DNA of 64,000 nt, taken from positions 372,001 through 436,000 of the forward strand of contig JACGCM010001796.1 of assembly GCA_014058105.1 (NCBI GenBank), written 5' to 3'. Shown here piece by piece: positions 20,930 through 32,037 of the stretch. A program made the translations under genes and the position numbers. The DNA is from Kingdonia uniflora. Its lineage: Eukaryota > Streptophyta > Magnoliopsida > Ranunculales > Circaeasteraceae. Within the stretch, counting starts at the first letter, position 1. The number at the start of each line of letters is the position of its first letter. The notes under the pieces are model-generated. The model made no database searches. It was not told the DNA's origin and saw only the letters and a program-made list of their open reading frames with translations.

Positions 20930-23285
20930 ACTTTTTTTTTTTTAAGCAAAGTCATAATAAATAAATTAAGCCTTTACCGGCTGAAGACAAACAACATAGT
21001 CAATAAGTTTTGTCGCCTTATCAGACTCATACAAAGATAATGCCGGGAAGTGTACTCCCAAGACAGCTAAGGCGTGTGCTTTCGAATTGAACGATCTGCT
21101 GAAAAACTGGAAACTAAACTCCAAAAAGCTGGATGATAAAGTAAGCATCAGGTGCAACGGCTAGAGCACCCCATGAAAGGTCCTTAGATCTCGTCTCATA
21201 TGCCCGGACGATTCTCCTGCAGTCTGTAAGAACCAGTGCTCGCTCAATGCCTATCATGTGTGCTGCCTCCATGCCTCGGATCACAGAAAGCGCCTCGGCC
21301 TCTTCGGAATCCTTCGACTGAGAGGAGTCAAATCCTGCACTTACCACAACAAAATTGTGAGTTTTAATCACAAAACCAGAACCCCCCTAGTTTTACTGTT
21401 ATGTCAGGCCTCATCCACCATAGTAAAATGCCAGCCTTCTTGGACGGAAAGAAGTGGGACCTGTACAGGAGGGGAGATCTGGTAATCATTGTTAGACCTA
21501 TAATTGAGGTAGTAGCTCTTGGACCTAATCACAAAGACAATAGGATTATGCTTGATATTATTAAAAACAAGGTCATTTCTGCTCATCGAGATGACAAAAA
21601 AGATGGAGCTGACATTGCCCCACTTAGCAAGGTCGGGCTCGACCGTAATTTGGCAGGTCAATTTAAGAAAAATATCATTTAGGGAATCTGTGTAAGGCCA
21701 GCAGTCAAAATTAGAGGAGGGGTTAGAAACGTACCAGAACTCTTTTAACTTTTTTACAGAAAAAGAGGGCGTGCGTGGTGGTTTCTTCTTCTTCTCCGCA
21801 TCTAGGGAAAATAGTATCTTTGTTGTTCTCTCCATGCCAGAGATTAAATTTAGTAGGGATACCATTTTGCAGTACTTTCCAAAGGAACAACTTAATTTTA
21901 TGTGGTACTTTCATTCTACAGATGGCCCCCCAGTCATGCTCCTGGCCTGATCCAGGGATGTTGAAGTTCTTTGTCTTATGATTATGGAGAAATGTTTGGT
22001 AGGCTGATTTAACCGTGAGGAGACCATTCTTTTCCCCTCTTCATCTAAAAGTGTCTTTGGCTTGGAATCTACTCAGTGGAATTCTGAGGATGATCTCAGC
22101 TACATCTTGATGAAACTAGGATCGAATAATCACTTCCTTCTAAATCCGTTGGGTGGGGCAGATAAGGTTTGACACTTTAGTGATAGCTCTGTAGGACGGG
22201 GGAGGACCTCACGGGCGACCGTATCTGATACCCGAGATCCAAAGTTCTAACCAACAGTCCACGCTTTCACCATCTTTGATGTGCCAAATGAGCTCAGTCC
22301 AAATTCTATCCCTGGCTGTAATAATGCCTTTCTAGATCCAATAGTCAGTAGGTTTAGGGGATGCGGTCATCGGAGACTCTTTAGGAGAATAATTCTTCTT
22401 AAGGTTTAAGCCTAAGTTTTGTCAGACTCTGATGATCCTCCAAAATAATTTGGCTAAGAAAGCATGATTGTGTGGTAGGGTCGTTCTGATTCCCAGACCA
22501 CCCTTGTCTTTGGGGCAACAGATATTCTTCCAACTGATGAAATGAGTTTGTTATTCCCAGCAGAATTTGTGCCCCACATGAATCAGGAATTAATAGAGTC
22601 CAGTTTTTTGCAGGTCTTGAGAGAGATGGGGAAGATAGTCATATGGATTATGGAACGAAGGAATTGATGAGTTAACAGCTTTAATAAGGGTGAGTCTGCC
22701 CGCTTGAGAAACGTTTTTAGCTTTCCATCCCTCGATTATGTTCGAAACACGAGTGATTATATCATGAAAGTTAAGGGTTTTCTTGCGATCAAACTCCAGA
22801 GGGGCTCCCAGATATCTGTCTCCGCCCGCATTTTTTTTAATGTGAAGATTATGTTGAATGAGCCGGTGATGTCTCTGATGCCCATTCTTGCTGAAGAGAA
22901 TACACAATTTCTCCAGGTTAATCTTTTGGCCAGAAACACTTTTAAAAATGCTCAGAACATGTTTGAGCATGCCTGCTTCCTTGAGGTTAGCTCTACAAAA
23001 AATGAAGCAGTTATCTGCAAAGAGAAGATGGGAGATCGGAGTGCTGCCTCTGGACATCTTAATGCCATGTAGATTCCCCTCAATCTCCGCTTTGATGATG
23101 ATCTTGGAGAGAACCTCAGTACAGATGAGGAAAAGAAAAGGGGAAAGAGGGTCGCCTTGTCTGAGACCTCTGTCCGGCTTGAGAAAACCATACGGGGATC
23201 CGTCAATGTTGAAGGATAGAGCAGTGGTGGAAATACATTGTTGAATCCAGTTACACCACTTGTCATAGAAACCCATGGATTTCAT
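20930..23285 (-). mobile_element. LINE (L1-type), 5'-truncated and decayed
   Basis: Minus-strand order: RT core (23285 to 22590) with GLRQGDPLSPFLF, the catalytic box as FADN instead of FADD, YLGAPL and GRLTLIK; a zf-RVT domain (KIKLFLWKVLQNGIPT ... CGEEEETTTHALFFC, 21914 to about 21723); then RNase H pieces (EAEALSVIRGMEAA, LVLTDC, 21371 to 21114, and RSFNSKAHALAVLG near 21060-21100). The 3' end has a T-tract on the plus strand at 20931-20943, the LINE poly-A tail. The 5' end stops at the junction with mTERF copy F. No clear target duplication was found. The FADN change and frameshifts make it inactive. Confidence 0.9.
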
Positions 23286-23299
23286 TGTATGCCCTAGAA

Positions 23300-23835
23300 A
23301 ACCCTAATACCCAAACTCAAGTGCCTTGAAGACCTAGGCTTCTCTGGCTCATCTATTGCTCATCTCATCTCCGATATTCCTAGAATTCTTGTGAGTCACA
23401 TTAACAATACTATCGAATTTCTTCGGTCCTTACAACACTGATCAACACATTATTAAAGCTCTTAGGAAATGCAATTGGTTTCTTGCCCCAGGAATTCAGA
23501 AGGTCAGTTGCAATATTGAGATTCTACGACAATGTGGTGTTTCTGATCAACAAATTACCCTATGTCTTCTACATCAACCAAGGTTCTTCGCCCAGGAATA
23601 GGAGTGGTTCAAAGGTATTGTGGCATGGGTTAATGAATTGGGGGTTAAACACGATTATGGCATGTGCATTCGAGCTTTTGAAGTGATAGGAGGCATGAGC
23701 AAAGCTACTATTGAGACAAAGATTGAGTTGTATAAGAGTTATGGATGGTCCAAGTTAGAAACTGCGTCTACGTTCAGGAAATTTCCTAGGTTATCTGAGC
23801 AAAATATAAGAGCAACAATGAGTTTCTTAGGTACC
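23300..23835 (+). pseudogene. mTERF copy F: inverted, broken mTERF
   Basis: This is the only mTERF copy on the plus strand. It aligns from the KLKCLEDLGFSGSS region through NIRATMSFL. Breaks include a frame change near 23440, a stop in the QEWFKGI block (23600-23602) and a small in-frame deletion at FRKFP-RL. It ends abruptly at about 23832, where an inverted LTR/primer-binding site begins. Its left end joins the LINE. It cannot make a normal protein but is antisense to copies A and E. Confidence 0.85.
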
Positions 23836-24051
23836 AAAATATTGTTGCAACGCCGAAATCACTGTAGCAGAAAAGAAAGAACGAAAAACCGCAGAATCAT
23901 GCTCACTCTGGTACCAATTTGTTAAAAACTACGTTGTTACAGAAGCTAAATCACAGTCTAAAATAAACTAAATCTCTCAATTGCAAATTCTAGGGTTTCT
24001 AGAGTTTTACCCTAAACTCTAACAAGAGAACTTAAAAAATAAAAGGGCTCC
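23832..24051 (-). mobile_element. Inverted short copia-like LTR fragment with primer-binding site
   Basis: The inverse of the 18465-18674 LTR and its internal leader: primer-binding-site complement at 23909-23918 (TGGTACCAAT), LTR end at 23920, truncated at about 24051. The junction continues straight into a scrap of mTERF sequence (CTCGACATTGCAACGGAG at 24052-24069) on the minus strand, a rearrangement scar. Confidence 0.7.
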
Positions 24052-24079
24052 TCGACATTGCAACGGAGTAATTTGGGAT

Positions 24080-24544
24080 ACCCAGAGTTGAAAAGGAATT
24101 TAGTTAAGGGTTAATTTCGTCAGTTCAAAATTTGGGCAGACGACCTCTCTAGTGTAAAGAGGACCGACTTCCTCCTGATGTCGTTGGTCTTGATCAACAA
24201 AAAAGAACTAGAGGTTCATAGCCAGGGATAATCTTACATATTGTTCTCCTCCTTTGGTAACATAAGAACCATCTTGTAGCACGAAATACAAGAAGTTCTC
24301 ACTGCGAACAACAAAGCTCAGAAAATATATAATAATTGCCTAAGAAGTTCTAAATTAACAGAAAGAACTAGCAGAGTTCAGAGACAATGCTACCCAGTTC
24401 TTGCTTCCACATTTATAAGGCTCCCCTCATGCGGAAATGCTTAAACCAAAGGATCAAAAACAGCTCCCCTCATGCAGAAGAAATACAGATATACAACGCC
24501 TGAAGAAAAGACCAGGGGCTTTATGATCAAATTATCTATTTTTT
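24080..24544. other. Gene-free stretch between mTERF scraps and duplication copy 2
   Basis: No coding region. Two copies of GGCTCCCCTCATGCGG/GAGCTCCCCTCATGCAG-like text at about 24419-24476 form a small internal repeat. The origin is unknown. Confidence 0.4.
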
Positions 24545-24959
24545 AACATGCATTGTTGCCTCCAAGTGCACACACTAGAACTTCTGACATAATTTTTAAA
24601 CCAAGTATTGCTCTGAAACAATATTCGAATCACCTTATCCCTGACTGGATAATTGGGGAATTGGCAAAGAATTGAGGTACTTCGAGAACATAAGATGAAC
24701 AATTCACAGGGTGAATCCTAATGAAAGAATGATCACCACAAAGGATAGATAGATGCATCTTTAAGGTGACAAGCAAAACAAAACTAGGTAAGCTTAATGT
24801 GAAGGATGATTCCCCATTCACGGACTCACAAAGAAGTAGCACAACGCTTTTAAGATTTAGGAAGTTAGGACAAAATTTTCAGCTTAAAAGCTATCATTCA
24901 AAATAGTGTCGGTGCCTCTAATTACAAGAATGCATGTGTATCTCAAGATTTCAAATTTT

Positions 24960-25166
24960 TGTGATAGATCATGCCTCATGGGTCGTCTACCCACGAGGCC
25001 ACGTACCTTCTACTTTCTCTTTATATTGATGTAAGGAGCTCTTTTGTTTTTTTAGATCTCGTGTTAGAGTTTAGGGTAAAAATCTAGAAACCCTAGAATT
25101 TACAATTGAGAGATTTAGTTTATTTTAGAGTGTAATTTAGCTTCTGCAACAACGTAGTTTTTAACA
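24960..25166 (+). mobile_element. Short copia-like LTR, duplicate of 18465-18674
   Basis: TGTGATAGATC start and TTTTTAACA end, with a primer-binding-like TTGGTACCC just after. It is part of the duplicated segment, so the LTR insertion predates the duplication. Confidence 0.75.
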
Positions 25167-25879
25167 AATTGGTACCCAAGCGAGCACGATTTTGTGGGGG
25201 TTTTCTTTCTTTCTTTTCTGCTACAGTGGTTTCGTTGATTTCTGCATCTGCCACAATGATTTTGAGGGAAATAAAACTGACATCCTAGACATCAACAATA
25301 ATGATTAAAGTGAAATAAAAATTCAATTACGTTTTTTAAGATCATGTCAAACCATAGTAAACAAAAATCAATCTTATTAGTTCAAATGTGACAAACCCCA
25401 AGTTATATTAACTTCAAAGCTACAATCTCATGCAAAAATAAATATGATTGGTAGAATTGACACGCTAACATAATATGCATCACTGAAATAAAAAGGGAAA
25501 CTATAGTAAACCCATAAAAACTCACATCTAAGGCTTGTATCATTTCAAACGCGGCAAACCCCAAATCACCATAAACCCACTTGTAGAACAATGCAAAATT
25601 AAAGCAAAACTTACCAAATCCACTTCGAAGATCATCCTTCATTCTCAAATACACCCCAATATCCGCCCGATGAAGCACACCAATCCCATTCAGATCCAAC
25701 TTCCTATCATTCTGGATCGCTTTCGCTGTGATCCCAAACCTATAAGACACTTTAGACATCAAAAGGACGAGAACTCAACCCCCTACCACCATATTCTCCT
25801 TAACCGTCCCTAACCAACCTTACGATACATGATATGGGTATCTGAATAAACCTTTGGCCTTTGCTCCATTTGCACCCTT

Positions 25880-25880
25880 T

Positions 25881-25912
<32 letters not shown>
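25880..25912. repeat. (CT)n microsatellite
   Basis: A run of CT dinucleotides with one interruption. The corresponding place in copy 1 (about 19377-19390) is much shorter. Confidence 0.9.
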
Positions 25913-25985
25913 ATTTTAGCATTAAAAACTATAATTTACCTGTTGATGATAAGGAAGTTTATTTGCATATTTCACCACATAGTTG

Positions 25986-26598
25986 TCAATCTTGGGACTG
26001 AGAACCATTATAAACTTGCAGAAGATCAGGAGCTACATCTGCATACCCCACAATATAATTTTGAAGAAACTCCTTTGACATTACTGCCACTGAAAATAGA
26101 GAAAGTTTCTTCTGTATCAATCCCCTTGAGATTAGTATATTCAACACCTCATTCATGGGCTTCATTACCTTCCCCAAACTGTAACTTAAGAACGATGGCC
26201 TTAATGCATGCAATATCTTTAGGCTTGTATCCGACTTCATTGATTAAGAAACTCATTGTTGCTCTAATATTTTGATCCGAATACTCCAGGATACCAGGAA
26301 ATTTCCTGAAAGCAAATATTATGTCCAGTTCATACCAGCCATGGCTCTTGTACAACTCAAATTTTGCCTCGATACTAGCTTTGTTCATGCTTCCCATCGC
26401 TTTAACAGCTCAAATGAATAATCCATAATCATGTTTAACCCAAAATTCATCAACCTGTGCTACAATGCCTTTGACCCACTCTGGTTTCTGGGTGAAAAAC
26501 CTTGGTTTCTGTAGCAGAGACTGGGTAATTTGCTTATTGGGAACCCCACATTGGCGTAGAATGTCAATATTGCAGCTAACATTCTTTTGATACTCATA
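25986..26598 (-). pseudogene. mTERF copy E: frameshifted C-terminal half
   Basis: It begins in the KNVSCNIDILRQCGVP region at about 26598, with a stop right after DYGLFI (about 26410). It continues with MGSMNKASIEAKFELYKSHGW and FRKFPGILEYSDQNIRATM, then shifts frame at VGYKPKDIACIKA to finish as SYSLGKVMKPMNEVLNILIS and a normal-looking C-terminus at 25986. The N-terminal half is replaced by two copies of spacer sequence from downstream of the paralogues. Not functional. Confidence 0.85.
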
Positions 26599-26735
26599 GG
26601 TGCTTAAAAAACTAGAGAACCCTCTATTCCAACTTCTTCTTTTGAGAATCTCATAAGTGCTTACAAAACTAGAGAACCCTCTGTTCCAAAATTGCAATCT
26701 TATCTTAATTTCAATATTCTCATCTAGCATTGAAA
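26599..26735. repeat. 57-bp tandem duplication of mTERF 3' spacer
   Basis: The text beginning AGGTGCTTA(A/C)AAAACTAGAG and ending TTTGAGAATCTCAT occurs twice side by side. A single copy is present downstream of mTERF A at about 19485-19545. Confidence 0.7.
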
Positions 26736-26747
26736 ACTAGAATATAA

Positions 26748-27720
26748 TTATTGAAGATTAGGAGCTTTATCTGCATACTTTGCCACATAATTCTGTAGAA
26801 ACTTCTCCTTGAACATTACTGCCACCGATAGAAACTCAGGTTTCTTCTTTATCAATCCCCTTGAGATTAGTATATTCAACACCTCATTCCTGGGCTTCAA
26901 TACCCTTCTCCAAGCTGCCACTTAAGAGCGCTGGCCTTAATGTAATATCTATAGGCTTGTATCTGACTTCATTGATTAAGAAACTCATTGTTATTCTAAT
27001 ATTTTGATCTGAACCCGCCAGGACATGCGGAAATTTTCTAAAAGCAGATATTATGTCCAGTTCGGACCACCCATAGCTCTTGTACAACTCAACCTTTGCC
27101 TCCGTAGTAGCTTTTTTCATGCCTCCCATCACCTTAACAGCTTGAATGAACAATCCAGAATTGCATTTAACCCCAAATTCATCAACCCGTGCCATAATAC
27201 CTTTGAACCACTCCTGTTCCTGGGTGAAGAACCTTGGGTCACGTAGCAAAATCTGGGTAATTTGTTGATCAGGAACACCACATTGTCGTAGAATGTCAAT
27301 ATTGCAGCTAACATTCTTCCGATACTCAGGGTTAAATAACCAATGACATCTCTTAAGATTTTTGACTATGTCTTCATTAGAGTATTGTAAGGACCGGAGA
27401 AACTCAACAATGGGAATGATAGAATTATCAACGTGACTCAAAAGAATTCTGGGATTATCGGAAATGAGATGAGCAATAGATGAGCCAGAGAAGCCTAGGT
27501 CTTCAAGGCACTTGAGTTTGGGTTTAAGAGTTTCCTCGACATTGCAACGGAGTAATTTGGGAAGCTTAGAGATGACACTTGTGATGTCGGTATCGGTGAA
27601 ACCTAGACTCTGTTTGAAGATATCAGGCACAATACTCAAACTAGAGAGCGAGGCAAAGAGAGAGAAGTATTTGGAGGCTTTGATTGCTTTGTTTGTTGAG
27701 ACCCCAAATGTGTTTAGAAG
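26748..27720 (-). pseudogene. mTERF copy C: N-terminally truncated, one late frameshift
   Basis: From NTFGVSTNKAIKASKYFSL at its 5' side the frame is open through the mTERF repeats to SLEKGIEAQE, where an extra G (near 26905) shifts the frame. After the shift the paralogous C-terminal text (VLNILISRGLIKKK ...) is readable down to a stop at 26748-26750. The presequence is absent: homology ends at 27720, 40 bp from an inverted repeat arm. The upstream 30 residues of the open frame (from 27846) come from that foreign sequence. Probably a pseudogene created by the insertion or rearrangement at 27.76 kb. Confidence 0.85.
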
Positions 27721-27760
27721 TGACATACACAGTAGTGTACACGTTTTTGCACTTCGGAGC

Positions 27761-28261
27761 AAGAGAAGCCAATTAATCCACATTAAAAACTTTAATATTT
27801 GTATACACATGATTACCGTAAGTGGAGGTTGAGGAAAATGTGCCAACTTCAGTGTTAGTGTTGTTTAAAGACACATTTCTCAAACTTTCTTTACTCTTCA
27901 CATTTTACCAACACCAACAAATTTATAGGGATGGTAGATCAATAATAGAGAGAATAGAAGTAAGATTTATGGTTTGAGATTAATAGTAGTAGGTAAGGTC
28001 AATGGTTTAAAATCAATAGTGGTAGGTAAGATCATCGGTTTCAAACCAATAATGGTTTTCCACTAAATTAAAATTTTTGTATAAATATCTCTAAAGGGAC
28101 CCATTTATCAATAAGTATTTTTACCTTCTTTGTGTACTTTCTCTCTCTCCATCTCTGTGTTTGATATTATACTTCGCGCCTTACACAAACCTTCAAATCA
28201 CAACACGTTATCTGTACTCGATTAGCTCATCCCTGACAAAAAGTGCACCACGGAGTAGGAT
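27761..28261 (+). repeat. Left arm of a 2.1-kb inverted repeat (LTR-like 5' retroelement end)
   Basis: This is complementary, with about 10-15% mismatches by eye, to 29356-29855. The arm reads like a 5' LTR plus leader: TATAAATATCTC near 28080, CTCTCTCTCCATCTCTGTG, an end at ...CACAACA (28205), then TTATCTGTACTCG resembling the primer-binding context seen after the LTR at 10388. It contains internal degenerate repeats of about 33 bp (GGTTT...AATCAATAGTGGTAGGTAAG). Confidence 0.8.
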
Positions 28262-29355
28262 TCACGGCAGAGATTGACTGTATACTCTCACATAAAACCA
28301 AGTTTGTACAGTAAAAAATAAACTACTATACTATCTTTGCATATGGGATTTTCATTCCTACTGTGGATGCCCATTTTTGAAGGGGAAAGACTTGGCTTTG
28401 TTCAGTTTCGTCCGGCATCGCCTTGAGTCCCTCCAGCCTAAAAATGCATGTTGCGACCTTTATTAGTGTCCACAATAATGGGTTGTTCGATTTTGTCCGG
28501 CAACCACAAACGAATCTTAGACCGTCGGGAAATGATCAGTTTGAGTCTGATACCCCCGCCTAAGGCCACAAAATTGTCGGTTCTTGTTTGGTTTTGTCTG
28601 GTCAAACAGTATATCGTTTGGGTAACTGTCGGTATAGTTTTTTCACCGTCGAGCGGTAAGCAAACCCCGCCAACCGGTGGCCTTGGAAGTGAATACAGAG
28701 AAAAAAATACTCTTATTATTAACTTGTTTTGATATATCGTTAACTAGCACCTGTTTAATGTAAGTGTTCATGAAATATTATAGTGATTTAGGCACTGCCC
28801 TAGACTCGCTATTTTTTTTTAAGTTCCTGCGTACATACCAATTGTGGCTCCTAGACGAGAGCTTTCATCATAAAATTCCAAAATACATTTTGTCACTGCG
28901 TACATACTAATGAAGCATAGCATTTTGTATGAAGTTGCGGAATCTGAGCGAACCCCAACAGTTACTTCCCATTAAAGACACATTTTAATAGTAGACCATC
29001 ATTGTCAAAGACGTAAAATCCAATTCTCTCACCCTCGCGGCTTCGACCCGATGATGTTTCATGCTAGGGCCACAAATACGTGTTACAGTTGTTGGTTTGG
29101 GCCGGGTGTCTCTATTGTACCTGGGCCTTACAATTGGTCCATGAAATCAAGGTCAACTTGAATAATGCCAATTCATTTGACCTAATTCACCAGGATAAAA
29201 GACTTCCAGAGAGAGGAAGAAGCAGCCGTTTCTGAACCAAAACCCTAAAACTCCTTCGATCAAGCTGCAACTATTGATTTTAAACTATTGATCCTACCTA
29301 CCAATATTAATCTCAAACTATAGATATTACCTTCCATTCTCTCTACTATTGATAT
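28262..29355. other. Loop of the inverted repeat, no gene seen
   Basis: About 1.1 kb between the arms without a convincing frame. An extra partial copy of the arm repeats occurs at about 29260-29350. Nothing suggests a transposase. Confidence 0.5.
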
Positions 29356-29855
29356 ATCCTACTCCGTGGTGCACTTTCCGTCAGGGATGAGCCAATCGAG
29401 TGCAGATAACATGTTGTGATTTGAATACTTGCGTAGGGCGTGAAGTACAATATCAAACACAGAGATGGAGAGAGAGAAAGTATGCAGAGAATGTAAAAAT
29501 ACTTATTGATAAATGGTTCCCTTGGAGATATTTATACAGGAATTTTAATTTAGTAAAAATCACTATTGGTTTGAGACCGTTAATCTTACCTACCACTATT
29601 GATTTTAAACCATTGACCTTACCTATTACTATTAATCTCAAACCATCGATTTTACCTTCTATTCTCTCTACTATTGATCTACCATCCCTACAAATTTGTT
29701 GGCGTTGGTAAAATGTGAAAAGTAAAGAAAGTTTGATAAATATGTCTTCAAGCAGCATTAACACTGAAGTTCACACATTTTTCCCAACCTCCACTTATTG
29801 TAATAATGTGTATACAAATATTAAAGTTGTTAATGTGGACCAATTGGCTTCTCTT
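29356..29855 (-). repeat. Right arm of the 2.1-kb inverted repeat
   Basis: The reverse complement of 27761-28261. The outer end reads GGCTTCTCTT and is followed after one base by mTERF copy D sequence. A transcript through both arms would fold into a hairpin of about 500 bp. Confidence 0.8.
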
Positions 29856-29856
29856 A

Positions 29857-30567
29857 CCTTAACAGCTCTAATGAACAATCCAGAATCATGTTTAACCCCA
29901 AATTCATCAACCTGTGCTACAATACCTGACCCACTCCGGTTCCTCGGTGAAGAACCTTGGTTGCTGTAGCAGAGACCGGGTAATTTTCTTATTGGGAACC
30001 CCACATTGGCGTAGAATGTCAATATTGCAGCTAACATTCTTCCGATGCTCAGGGTTAAGGAACCAATAGCATTTCTTAAGATCTATGACTATGTCTTCAT
30101 TAGAGTGTTGCAAGGATCGGAGAAATTCGATAGTGGGGATGATAGAATTATCAATGTCTCTCGTGAGAATTTTGGGATTAGCAGAGATGAGATGAGCAAT
30201 AGATGAGCCAGAGAAGCCTAGGTCTTCAAGGCAGGCACTTGAGTTTGGGTTTTAAGGTTTCCTCGACATTGCAACGGAGTAATCGAGGAAGCTTAGAGAT
30301 GACACTTGTGATGTCGGTGAAACCTAGACTCTGTTTGAAATCAGGCACAATACTCAAACTAGAGGGCGAGGCAGAGATTAATTCGTCTCTTGTGAACCCA
30401 AATGATTCTACAATGTGATTCTCAAGGTATTGGATTGGTGGATTAGAAGAAAATAGAGTTATTATTATTAGGGGGGTTTTGAAATGAGTTAGTAGGTTTC
30501 TTCTACTTCTTAATCTGCAAATACTATTACTTCTTCTAAGAAGAATGTTGTTACAAAAAGAGTACAT
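29857..30567 (-). pseudogene. mTERF copy D: N-terminal half with presequence, frameshifted
   Basis: It starts with ATG at 30567, reading MYSFCNNILLRRSNSICRL, an Arg-rich, acid-free presequence of mitochondrial or plastid type. A short deletion shortens the FKQSLGFTDITSV region in frame. A 4-nt insertion near 30236 shifts the frame after ETLKPKLKCL. The mTERF repeats continue in other frames (HSNEDIVIDLKKCYWFL, NIDILRQCGVPNKKI) to GLFIRAVKV, where the inverted repeat arm replaces the rest. It shares the upstream leader of copy A, but that leader's ATG is followed by a stop and interrupted by an insertion of about 47 bp. Confidence 0.85.
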
Positions 30568-30939
30568 TTCTTACAAATAAAATGGGATTAGGGTTTTGAA
30601 AGCAATTTCTTACCTTTCAGAGGCTGAGGCTGAGGCTGAGGCTCCAAAGAATGCCAATTTGCAAAGAGACCTAAATCAGTACCCCACGCCTACTCCAGCA
30701 ACTCAAACTACTGCGAGTGCCGAGTAGCAACACTTTAGAGCACCATTTTTACAAGCGCACTTGCAGCAGATTAGGAAACGTTATTGGCATCATGTTGGTG
30801 GTCCTAGACCAAACTCTTGTAACCTTATATAACCTAGAAAACACTGAACGTGTTAGGGCTCGAAGTACGAATCACGAGACAAACAAACGACCACAATTTT
30901 ACTTCTAAAACTGAGAATACGAGGTCTTTTCTAACAGAG

Positions 30940-31050
30940 ACTAAAGTCTATTCGAGCAGACCTTTGCCTGAGTCCTCTATTCGAACAGAGACAAAAGTAT
31001 ATTCGAATAGAGAGGTTTCTGCATCTTCTGTTCGAATAGAATACCAAAAA
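30940..31050. repeat. TTCGAA-core repeats (second cluster)
   Basis: TCTATTCGAGCAGA, CTATTCGAACAGA, ATATTCGAATAGA and CTGTTCGAATAGA recur at 20-35 bp spacing, as at 3245-3445 and in the copia LTRs. Flanking sequence to 31690 holds no gene I can support. Confidence 0.55.
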
Positions 31051-31696
31051 AATCACCCGAATGATATTTTCCTTCGTCCTTGACCCTCGTTCGTCCCACG
31101 AATGTAATGAACTTCCACAAAACCAATTTGCATTCATTACTTAATAGTACCACGGTGTGTACGATACACGCACAATAAAATGTGAACTTCATATGATCTT
31201 CGCTTGACTTACGACAATAAATACCCTACATGCATCCTAACCGCAGCATGTCATTAACTTACTTCCGGCACCCTTGTTGCAAAACAAGAGCCTTCAAGTT
31301 CAAGATATCTTGCTTAAAGTAAAATCACGACAAAAATTTGATGCAAGAACATGTTGATATGTTTTCATTGGCTACCCATATAGCAACGAGATTATGAAGT
31401 TTATGATATTCGTAAAAGTTTTACTAGTCGTGATATCACCATTAATGAATATCTTTCCCCCTTCGAGAGAACTCCCATGAAGAAACCAACCAACGATGTC
31501 GGAATCCCATTTCCCATATTAGATCATTCACTTTCCCTGATTATAATATCCCTATACCACACCTTGTTGGAGAGTATTATAGTATTAGGAAACACCTAAT
31601 TCTAATTCCAACAATGTCGTCACAAAGCCGTGCACAGCACAGGTAAAAGTTCTAGTATTGAACACACAATGAGAACGAAATCTACAAAATATATTC

Positions 31697-31902
31697 ACTC
31701 TTAATGTGGTGTAATGGAATTCACTTATTTTGGGTTATTTAAAAGATGGAAGATATGAGCCATGTCGGGAGAACTATTTTAAGTTGTTAGGAGATCTTTA
31801 CTCTTACTGTGGTGTCATGGAATTCAATCATTTTGGGTTATTTAAGCGAGAGATTCGAGCAATGTTACGAGAACTATTTGAAGAAGTTAAAAGTAGACAT
31901 TT
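31697..31902 (+). repeat. 103-bp diverged tandem duplication
   Basis: Two copies, offset 103 bp, of a unit beginning ACTCTTA(A/C)TGTGGTGT and containing GGAATTCA...ATTTTGGGTTATTTAA. A frame of 67 residues crosses them (MGYLKDGRYEPC..., FNHFGLFKREIRAML) and is probably fortuitous. Confidence 0.75.
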
Positions 31903-32037
31903 CAGGCATATTGAACACACAATGAGTGAATAGGATTGTATATTCGTATGGTAAATAATAATCTAATCTTATGGTAGTTTAATCATGGATTAAAATTAAA
32001 CTACCAAACTGAAAATAAAACAAAACAGGCTGCTGCC

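Larger units (their letters stand above)
24545..25974. repeat. Direct segmental duplication, copy 2 (about 1.43 kb)
   Basis: Same order and strand as 18049-19452. It contains the matching LTR at 24960-25166 with the primer-binding site degraded to TTGGTACCCAAGC, and the CT microsatellite extended at 25880-25912. Confidence 0.9.

Noticed and set aside
22704..23244. Plus-strand frames of about 120 residues
   Set aside because: They are antisense shadows of the LINE RT on the minus strand.
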